From Micrococcales bacterium (GTDB lineage Bacteria > Actinomycetota > Actinomycetes > S36-B12): a stretch of DNA of 11,028 nt. The position numbers and the translations under genes are program-made. Below the pieces are notes generated by a model. It was not told the origin of the DNA. It saw nothing but the letters and a program-made list of their open reading frames with translations, and made no database searches. This document shows positions 6,307 to 11,028 of the stretch, piece after piece. Numbering within the stretch: position 1 is the stretch's first letter; each line of letters begins with the position of its first letter. The stretch is from assembly GCA_002728915.1 (NCBI GenBank), contig PBWE01000007.1:26987-38014 (forward strand). Reading direction: 5' to 3'.

Positions 6307-7014
6307 CTAGCTTTCGCGCACGAATCGACAAAAGGTGAACTCGTCCTCCACGAACTGGTGCGCAAGTGAAAATCGAGACAGATCGTTCGTCCCGGGCAGC
6401 CGGGCTTCCGTTCCCGGGTCTGCCAGATATCCGGCACCGGCAAGCATCGGTGAGATCGTCACGTCCATTTCATCGATCAGTTCTTCCCGCACGAGTCCAT
6501 CCAGCAGCGCTTCACCGCCTTCACACACCAGCCTCCGTAGCCCACGCTCGTGCAAGGCAGACACCATCGCGCGAAGATCAACCGACGTGGCTCCGATTTG
6601 CCATACCTGCGCATGGTCGTTGGCAACGGCTAGCTGCCGTGCGTCTGCGGACTCGCTCGTCACCACGATCACCGGAAGCGTGGAGTCCGAGAACAAGGGC
6701 TCGTCCCACGGCAGGTCGAGACGACCGCTGACAATCACTACCTGCACAGCTGGAGCCAGGCCCGCGTCGACTCGCGCGTCCTGCCATTCGGGCTTGGCCA
6801 CCATCGGCCGATAGCGCTCGGCCCGGATGGTTCCGGCACCCACCAATACAACGTCGGCGAGCCGGCGGGTCTCCATGAAGACCCTCTTGTCCGCTGCGCC
6901 GGAGATGGATCCGCTGAGCCCATCGTGTCCGACCGTTGCGCCGTCCAGAGTCATCACCATCATGGTCCGCAGCCACGGACCTTCAGGCCATGGATAGCGG
7001 GAAGCAAGATCCAC
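6307..7014 (-). CDS. RibD C-terminal-domain reductase (pyrimidine reductase family, Rv2671-like)
   Basis: NADPH-dependent reductase with a dihydrofolate-reductase fold, related to the reductase domain of riboflavin-biosynthesis RibD. It has 235 residues and no deaminase domain. MVMTLDGATVG (19-29), the dinucleotide-binding VGAGTIRAERY (58-68), and EGGEALLDGL (165-174) mark the RibD_C fold. The family includes mycobacterial Rv2671, reported as a dihydrofolate-reductase-like surrogate, so a role in pteridine or folate reduction is as likely as riboflavin synthesis. The GTG start is forced: the frame runs back to the TAA of the HAD gene with no other start codon between. No Shine-Dalgarno is seen, but TACCGT lies 6 nt before the GTG, the spacing expected for a leaderless mRNA. 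Reaction in this organism is uncertain. Confidence 0.88.
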   Translation of the reverse strand: MDLASRYPWPEGPWLRTMMVMTLDGATVGHDGLSGSISGAADKRVFMETRRLADVVLVGAGTIRAERYRPMVAKPEWQDARVDAGLAPAVQVVIVSGRLDLPWDEPLFSDSTLPVIVVTSESADARQLAVANDHAQVWQIGATSVDLRAMVSALHERGLRRLVCEGGEALLDGLVREELIDEMDVTISPMLAGAGYLADPGTEARLPGTNDLSRFSLAHQFVEDEFTFCRFVRES

Positions 7015-7020
7015 CCGTGG

Positions 7021-7026
7021 ACGGTA
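7021..7026 (-). promoter_or_regulatory. Possible -10 element of a leaderless promoter for the RibD-C gene
   Basis: On the - strand TACCGT fits TANNNT and ends 6 nt before the GTG at 7014, so transcription would begin at the start codon. The 33-bp gap has no Shine-Dalgarno sequence. No clear -35 is visible. The pattern is short and could occur by chance. Confidence 0.4.
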
Positions 7027-7047
7027 ACAGCGACTATCCGGGGAGCC

Positions 7048-7749
7048 TTAGGCGTGTGCGACAGCGCGGCGTGCTGCAATGTGTCCCGCGTTGCCAAGGA
7101 CCTGCCATCCGTTGCGCAGCGCAATCTGGCGCAGCCTGCGATTCGCATTCACCACGGTCGGGTGGCCAACCAAGACGAGTAGAGGAAGGTCATTGATTGA
7201 GTCTGAGAACGCGGCACAGCGCGCGAGATCCAAACCCTCAACAGCCGCGAGCGCAGACACGGCACTGGCCTTGTGTGGACCATGCAGGATCGGACCAGCG
7301 AGCTCACCGGAGTACACACCCGCAATGCGCTCGGCCTGGGTTCCCATCGCTCCGGTCATGCCCAGTTCGCGCGCAATACGCTCGGCAAGTTCACGTGGGC
7401 TGGCCGTCACCAGCCACGTTTGGTGACCCTCCCGCTGGTGACGTCGAATCTCCGCGGCTACTACGGGGTTGAGGCGTCGTCGCACGATGTCAGGCACGAT
7501 CTCATCGCAAAGACGCAACACTTCGGTGACGCTTTGTCCTGCCGCTAACGCCAACGCCCGCTGCATCACGTAGTCACGCCCCGATGGAGATTCTGTCCTC
7601 GTTCGTATGAACCGCGCATTCATCGAAGCGAACCGGAACATCTCGCTGGTGCTCACACGACCAGAGCGAACGAGTCGCCAGGCGAAGGGCAACATCGATG
7701 ATCCGCGCACGATGGTGTTGTCCAGGTCGAAAAACGCCGCGATTGTCAT
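7048..7749 (-). CDS. HAD-IB family hydrolase (SerB/CicA-like phosphatase)
   Basis: Cytoplasmic haloacid-dehalogenase-fold phosphatase of subfamily IB, related to phosphoserine phosphatase. From ATG 7749 it is 233 aa. Motif I is FFDLDNTIV (D8 nucleophile, D10 acid/base), motif II is VTASP (114-118), motif III lysine is in HGPHKAS (K160), and motif IV is FSDSINDLPLL (D183 and D187, Mg-binding). The C-terminal VNANRRLRQIALRNGWQVL is typical of the CicA-type branch. The longer frame back to 7863 would add 38 residues of unlikely sequence and overlap the divergent glycosyltransferase leader; ATG 7749 puts motif I near the N-terminus as in the family. TACTTT lies 6 nt before it, fitting a leaderless start. 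Substrate unknown; phospholipid and phosphoserine-type substrates are both known for relatives. Confidence 0.9.
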   Translation of the reverse strand: MTIAAFFDLDNTIVRGSSMLPFAWRLVRSGRVSTSEMFRFASMNARFIRTRTESPSGRDYVMQRALALAAGQSVTEVLRLCDEIVPDIVRRRLNPVVAAEIRRHQREGHQTWLVTASPRELAERIARELGMTGAMGTQAERIAGVYSGELAGPILHGPHKASAVSALAAVEGLDLARCAAFSDSINDLPLLVLVGHPTVVNANRRLRQIALRNGWQVLGNAGHIAARRAVAHA

Positions 7750-7755
7750 GCGACA

Positions 7756-7761
7756 AAAGTA
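7756..7761 (-). promoter_or_regulatory. Possible -10 element of a leaderless promoter for the HAD gene
   Basis: TACTTT on the - strand matches TANNNT and ends 6 nt before ATG 7749, with no Shine-Dalgarno in between. It would start the run of seven - strand genes. It lies in the 132-bp divergent gap (7750-7881), which must also hold the start signals of the glycosyltransferase gene. No clear -35 is seen. Confidence 0.45.
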
Positions 7762-7881
7762 GGTCGATCGTGACGTGCGAAGCGCTCCGACATTCACCAA
7801 AACCGAGTGTTCACCCAGGAGTCGAGGACATGTCATGTGGAAGTTGCACGTTCTGGTGAACACGCCCGGACCCTGATCACT

Positions 7882-9015
7882 GTGCGCGTAATCATCATCG
7901 CTGAGTCATTTCTTCCACGAGTGAATGGCGTTAGCGGCTCCGTCATCCGAGCATCACGCCACCTTATGAGCCAAGGCCACGACGTCGAGATCATCGCCCC
8001 ATCACCTTCGCCTCGAGAAACACCTGATGGCGTTCGCGTGCACTCGGTTCGTTCCTTCACCGTGCCAGGTATGGGAATCGACGTCGGGTACCCGTGGGCT
8101 TCAACGATTCGCGACATCTTGCGCCATGTCAGGCCCGACGTCGTGCACCTCGCTTCACCGCTCGTCTTGGGATACCAAGCCTTGCGTGCAGCAAGGATGG
8201 AACGCATTCCCACGGTCGCGGTGTTCCAGACCGACATATCCGGATTCGCTCGGCACTACCGCCTCGCCGGATTGGGCGGCTTGTCCGATGCAGTCCTGCG
8301 TCGAATTCACGCGGAAGCGGATTTGACCCTCGTTCCTTCCACTGCATCGAAGGAGTACCTGCAAACCCTCGGCGTCACGCGCCTAGCGATCTGGGGAAGA
8401 GGCGTGGATCCCGATCAATTTGATCCTCGACGTCGGTCACCCGAGTTGAGAACCCGTTGGCTCAGTTCACAGCCCGATCGTGTACTCGTGGGATACGTGG
8501 GGCGTTTGGCACCCGAAAAGCGAGTGGCCGCGCTGCGGGTTTTCCAAACAGATCCGCGGGTCAGGCTGGTAATCATCGGTGACGGTCCGCAACGGGCGGA
8601 GCTGGAACAGGTGCTGACCGGGGCCCACTTCACCGGGATGCTTCGCGGCTCCGACTTAGGAACCGCCATGGCCTCACTCGACATCCTGGTCGCACCCGGA
8701 GAACGAGAGACGTTCTGCCAGGTGGTTCAAGAGGGAATGGCATCGGGGCTGCCTGTAGTGGCTCCAGACATCGGCGGGCCCCGCGACCTAGTCGTCCACG
8801 GCGAAGTGGGACTGCGCTATCCGCCCGGTGACGACGAGGGACTGCGTGCGTGCGTGGACGCACTCGTCCAAAGTCCAGCGGCACGTAGGGTGATGGGTGC
8901 TACGGCGCGACGTGCGGTTCGAGACCGAACGTGGACGCAACTTGGTGATGAGCTGATTCAGCACTACCGGTGTCTCATGACTTCCGATGGGACAGCCAGA
9001 CACTCAGCAGCCTGA
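7882..9015 (+). CDS. GT4-type glycosyltransferase, probable GDP-mannose-dependent alpha-mannosyltransferase (MgtA-like)
   Basis: GT-B fold glycosyltransferase that probably transfers mannose from GDP-mannose to a glycolipid at the inner membrane face, by similarity to actinobacterial MgtA (Rv0557). Residues 8-17 are ESFLPRVNGV, the N-terminal motif of this group; GRLAPEKRV (207-215) and the E-x7-E motif ETFCQVVQE (276-284) are donor-binding signatures. Cysteine replaces the usual Gly in TFGQ. Length from GTG 7882 is 377 aa, almost exactly that of MgtA, and gives the family-type start MRV. The frame is open upstream: GTG 7837 has GAGGA 8 nt before it and would add 15 residues, and GTG 7807 would add 25, so the start is uncertain. 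It diverges from the HAD gene and converges with the SDR gene. Donor and acceptor are inferred from similarity. Confidence 0.88.
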   Translation: MRVIIIAESFLPRVNGVSGSVIRASRHLMSQGHDVEIIAPSPSPRETPDGVRVHSVRSFTVPGMGIDVGYPWASTIRDILRHVRPDVVHLASPLVLGYQALRAARMERIPTVAVFQTDISGFARHYRLAGLGGLSDAVLRRIHAEADLTLVPSTASKEYLQTLGVTRLAIWGRGVDPDQFDPRRRSPELRTRWLSSQPDRVLVGYVGRLAPEKRVAALRVFQTDPRVRLVIIGDGPQRAELEQVLTGAHFTGMLRGSDLGTAMASLDILVAPGERETFCQVVQEGMASGLPVVAPDIGGPRDLVVHGEVGLRYPPGDDEGLRACVDALVQSPAARRVMGATARRAVRDRTWTQLGDELIQHYRCLMTSDGTARHSAA

Positions 9016-9017
9016 GT
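9002..9017. terminator. Hairpin at the convergent glycosyltransferase/SDR junction
   Basis: ACTCAG (9002-9007) and CTGAGT (9012-9017) form a perfect 6-bp stem with a CAGC loop. It spans the glycosyltransferase stop, and the SDR stop begins only 5 bp after that stop. A symmetrical hairpin here could end transcription from both sides, but there is no T-tract and the stem is short. Confidence 0.35.
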
Positions 9018-9020
9018 CGG

Positions 9021-9803
9021 TTACGGCATGGCGGACAGGCCGCCGTCGACGATCAACTCCTGGCCGGTCATGAAGGACGAAGCATCGCTCGCCAAGAACA
9101 AGGCCGCGTGAGCCATCTCGTCGCTGCGTCCCCAACGGCCCAACGGCACTCGGCTCAGCACCGACGACTCGGTTCCTTCGTCGACGCGAAGAAAATCGGT
9201 GAGGTCGGTTTCGATCCAGCCAGGCACCAACGAGTTGACGCGGACACCTTGATGGGCAGCTTCGAGGGCGACACTGCGGGTCAGTGACGCGATGGCTGCC
9301 TTCGCCGCTCCGTAGTGGGACATCATCGGTGCACCCCGAAGGCCCGCGACGGATCCCACGTTGACGATCACGCCGTGGTTCGAGGACGCCAAGTGCGGCA
9401 GCGCCTGCTGGATGAGGGCCACGGTCGCGTCGACGTTCAGCGCCATCGTCTTGCTCCACCCCGACAACCGCATGGAGGCCACCGGTACCGAGAAACTGTT
9501 ACCGCCGGCGTTGTTGATCAGAATGTCCAGCCCACCGAGTTTGGACACCGTTTCGGTGACCAGACGCTCCGCGGCCCCGTCCTCGGTCACATCGGCGGCG
9601 ATGGCAACGGCACGTCCGCCGGATTGCTCGATCGCCTCGGCTGCTTGCTGCACGGTGTCAGCGGTCCGCGCGGCAAGCGCCACGGCGCAGCCGTGGCTCG
9701 CCAACTCCTCGGCGATTGCACGCCCGATCCCGCGCGACGCCCCTGTAATGAGTGCTGCGCGTCCGGTCAGGTCATGCAGGTCGTGCACGTTGTCCTCTGC
9801 CAT
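9021..9803 (-). CDS. SDR-family oxidoreductase
   Basis: Classical short-chain dehydrogenase/reductase of 260 aa, the usual length, using NAD(H) or NADP(H) on an alcohol or ketone. The Rossmann glycine motif TGASRGIG is at 20-27, DV at 71-72, NNAG at 97-100, catalytic Asn at 123 (ALNVD), Ser at 151 (VGSVAG), and the YxxxK pair Y164/K168. PG at 194-195 and the C-terminal TGQELIVDGG (246-255) are also typical. R24 and AART (44-47) after the second strand leave cofactor preference open. The ATG is supported by AAGGG 6 nt upstream (9810-9814). It follows egtB by 25 bp on the same strand and is probably co-transcribed. The substrate cannot be told from sequence, and no SDR step is known in ergothioneine synthesis, so a functional link is unproven. 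Confidence 0.93.
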   Translation of the reverse strand: MAEDNVHDLHDLTGRAALITGASRGIGRAIAEELASHGCAVALAARTADTVQQAAEAIEQSGGRAVAIAADVTEDGAAERLVTETVSKLGGLDILINNAGGNSFSVPVASMRLSGWSKTMALNVDATVALIQQALPHLASSNHGVIVNVGSVAGLRGAPMMSHYGAAKAAIASLTRSVALEAAHQGVRVNSLVPGWIETDLTDFLRVDEGTESSVLSRVPLGRWGRSDEMAHAALFLASDASSFMTGQELIVDGGLSAMP

Positions 9804-9828
9804 CGTCTTCCCTTCGATTTGGCCGCGC

Positions 9829-11028
9829 TTAGGACATCTGCGTATCGGCCAAGCGGACCCCGGAGAAAGCCCACCGCGCGTGCGGCGGGAAGAAGTTCCG
9901 ATAACTCACGCGCGCATGACCCTTCGGCGTCACCGATGCGCCGCCGCGCAGCACCATTTGACCGGACATAAACTTTGCGTTGTATTCACCCACTGCGCCC
10001 GCGGGGGTCGTGAAACCGGGGTATGGTAAATACGCCGACGACGTCCACTGCCACGCCGAATCGAACACCTGGCGCATCCCTGTTCCGCCGGTATCCGCCG
10101 CGGGGTGGAATCCTTCGATCCCGTATTCCTGATCGATTCCATGCGCCTGATCGTCGCGCGCTGGCGGCGCGACCATAGATTCGCGCATCGCGTGCTCCCA
10201 CTCGAACTCCGTCGGAAGGCGCTTTCCGGCCCATGTCGCGAACGCATCCGCCTCGTAATGACTCACGTGCACGACCGGCTCATCAAGGCGCACGGGTCGC
10301 GTGCCATGCAGGGTGTGTTCACGCCACTGGGATCCGTCTCGTGTCCAATACAGCGGTGAACACCACTTCTCCTCGTTCACGCGCGCCCACCCATCGGACA
10401 GCCACAACTCGTGTCGCTCGTAGCCACCGTCGGTCATGAACTCCAGCCATTCACCGTTGGTCACCAAACGATCCGCGAGCCGGAAAGGGCGCAGCAGCAC
10501 GGCGTGCGTTGGCTCTTCGTTGTCGAAGTGAAAGCCGTCCGAGGAGTTCCCGGCGTCCACAACACCGCCACCGAACTCGATCCAAGACGCCGTCGATGGC
10601 GATCCCGGAGCAAGTCGCGGTCCGGGATAGCCGACGGGTTCCAGGGGGTTGCGCGACAGTACGTGCTTGATGTCCATCAACAGCAACTCTTGATGCTGAT
10701 GTTCGTGGTGGAATCCAAGGGACACCAACGCCCGGAGTGCGTCGTCTTCTGGTCGACTCCCACCGGAACGCTCGCCCGGCAGTCGTGCCGACAGGAGGTC
10801 CAGCATTCGGTCGTCGACGTGTCGCCGGTAGTCACCGACGTCTTGTGCTCCGGGCCGGGAGATGTGACCGCGGTTCGCACGTGGGTAGCGAGCACCGACT
10901 GACTCGTAGTAGCTGTTGAACAGGGTCCAGTAGGTGTCCTGAAACATCGAAAAGCCCGGCAGGTGCTCAGCGAGAACGAAAGCTTCGAAGAACCAGGTCA
11001 CGTGCGCGCGGTGCCACTTGGTGGGACT
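9829..11028 (-). CDS. egtB: Ergothioneine biosynthesis protein EgtB (N-terminus outside window)
   Basis: Non-haem iron enzyme that joins hercynine to a thiol (gamma-glutamylcysteine or cysteine) and oxidises it to the sulfoxide in ergothioneine synthesis. The frame is open to the right edge (SPTKWHRAHVTWFFE...), so the GTG at 11001 is internal; about 400 residues are visible and roughly 30-45 are missing. The N-terminal DinB-like domain has WHRAHVTWFFE and HEHQHQELL. The His of RAH plus the two His four apart in HEHQH match the three iron ligands of characterised EgtB. The C-terminal sulfatase-modifying-factor-like domain has RLPTEFEWEHAM, WQWTSSAYLPYPGF (the segment with the active-site Tyr) and YRNFFPPHARWAFSGVRL. 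It is followed 25 bp later by an SDR gene rather than egtC or egtD; other pathway genes could lie upstream. Thiol donor type is not determined. Confidence 0.95.
   Translation of the reverse strand, partial: SPTKWHRAHVTWFFEAFVLAEHLPGFSMFQDTYWTLFNSYYESVGARYPRANRGHISRPGAQDVGDYRRHVDDRMLDLLSARLPGERSGGSRPEDDALRALVSLGFHHEHQHQELLLMDIKHVLSRNPLEPVGYPGPRLAPGSPSTASWIEFGGGVVDAGNSSDGFHFDNEEPTHAVLLRPFRLADRLVTNGEWLEFMTDGGYERHELWLSDGWARVNEEKWCSPLYWTRDGSQWREHTLHGTRPVRLDEPVVHVSHYEADAFATWAGKRLPTEFEWEHAMRESMVAPPARDDQAHGIDQEYGIEGFHPAADTGGTGMRQVFDSAWQWTSSAYLPYPGFTTPAGAVGEYNAKFMSGQMVLRGGASVTPKGHARVSYRNFFPPHARWAFSGVRLADTQMS

Noticed and set aside
7750..7863. N-terminal extension of the HAD protein to 7863
   Set aside because: It would place 38 unlikely residues before DLDNT and overlap the divergent gene's leader; ATG 7749 fits the family and a leaderless -10.
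9315..10029. Overlapping + strand frames (218 and 222 aa) opposite the SDR gene and the end of egtB
   Set aside because: They cross a real gene boundary and are antisense to intact SDR and EgtB motifs.
1..11028. Search by eye for CRISPR arrays, tRNAs, insertion sequences, prophage or toxin-antitoxin genes
   Set aside because: No regularly spaced repeats, terminal inverted repeats, transposase motifs or cloverleaf structures were seen. The short tandem repeats are two-copy duplications only.

Overview
The window looks like part of a high-GC actinomycetotal (Actinomycetota) chromosome. The reasons are high GC throughout, frequent GTG/TTG starts, two starts that fit the leaderless TANNNT-N6-start pattern, and gene families typical of that phylum: EgtB, an MgtA/Rv0557-like mannosyltransferase, an Rv2671-like RibD-C reductase, and a DUF6457-type small protein beside mobA. 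I cannot fix the genus. I see no tRNA, rRNA, CRISPR array, insertion sequence, phage gene or recognisable defence system. This is mainly metabolic and cofactor sequence.

Layout. (1) Bases 1-1687, + strand: the 3' part of an inositol-dehydrogenase-like Gfo/Idh/MocA oxidoreductase, overlapped by a LacI-family repressor, which is the end of a sugar/polyol catabolic operon. (2) Bases 1731-7749, - strand: a run of seven genes. In transcription order they are a HAD-IB phosphatase, a RibD-C reductase, an uncharacterised basic 168-aa protein, mobA, a DUF6457-like protein, moeA and acetoacetyl-CoA synthetase. The four genes from the 168-aa protein to moeA are tightly coupled: TTGA overlap, an SD lying over a stop codon, and ATGA overlap. 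This is a molybdenum-cofactor unit with one unexplained member. (3) Bases 7882-9015, + strand: a GT4 glycosyltransferase diverging from the HAD gene. (4) Bases 9021-11028, - strand: egtB (ergothioneine sulfoxide synthase, cut by the window edge) followed by an SDR oxidoreductase.

How the genes fit together: MoeA inserts molybdenum into molybdopterin and MobA adds GMP, so the central unit would supply MGD-type cofactor to molybdoenzymes encoded elsewhere. The other genes are metabolically separate.

The least ordinary features are small. Three short tandem duplications lie within 2 kb; one copies the ribosome-binding site and start codon of moeA and places the upstream gene's stop codon in frame. 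MobA is unusually compact, and an unknown basic protein is translationally coupled to it. I found no convincing new multigene system.
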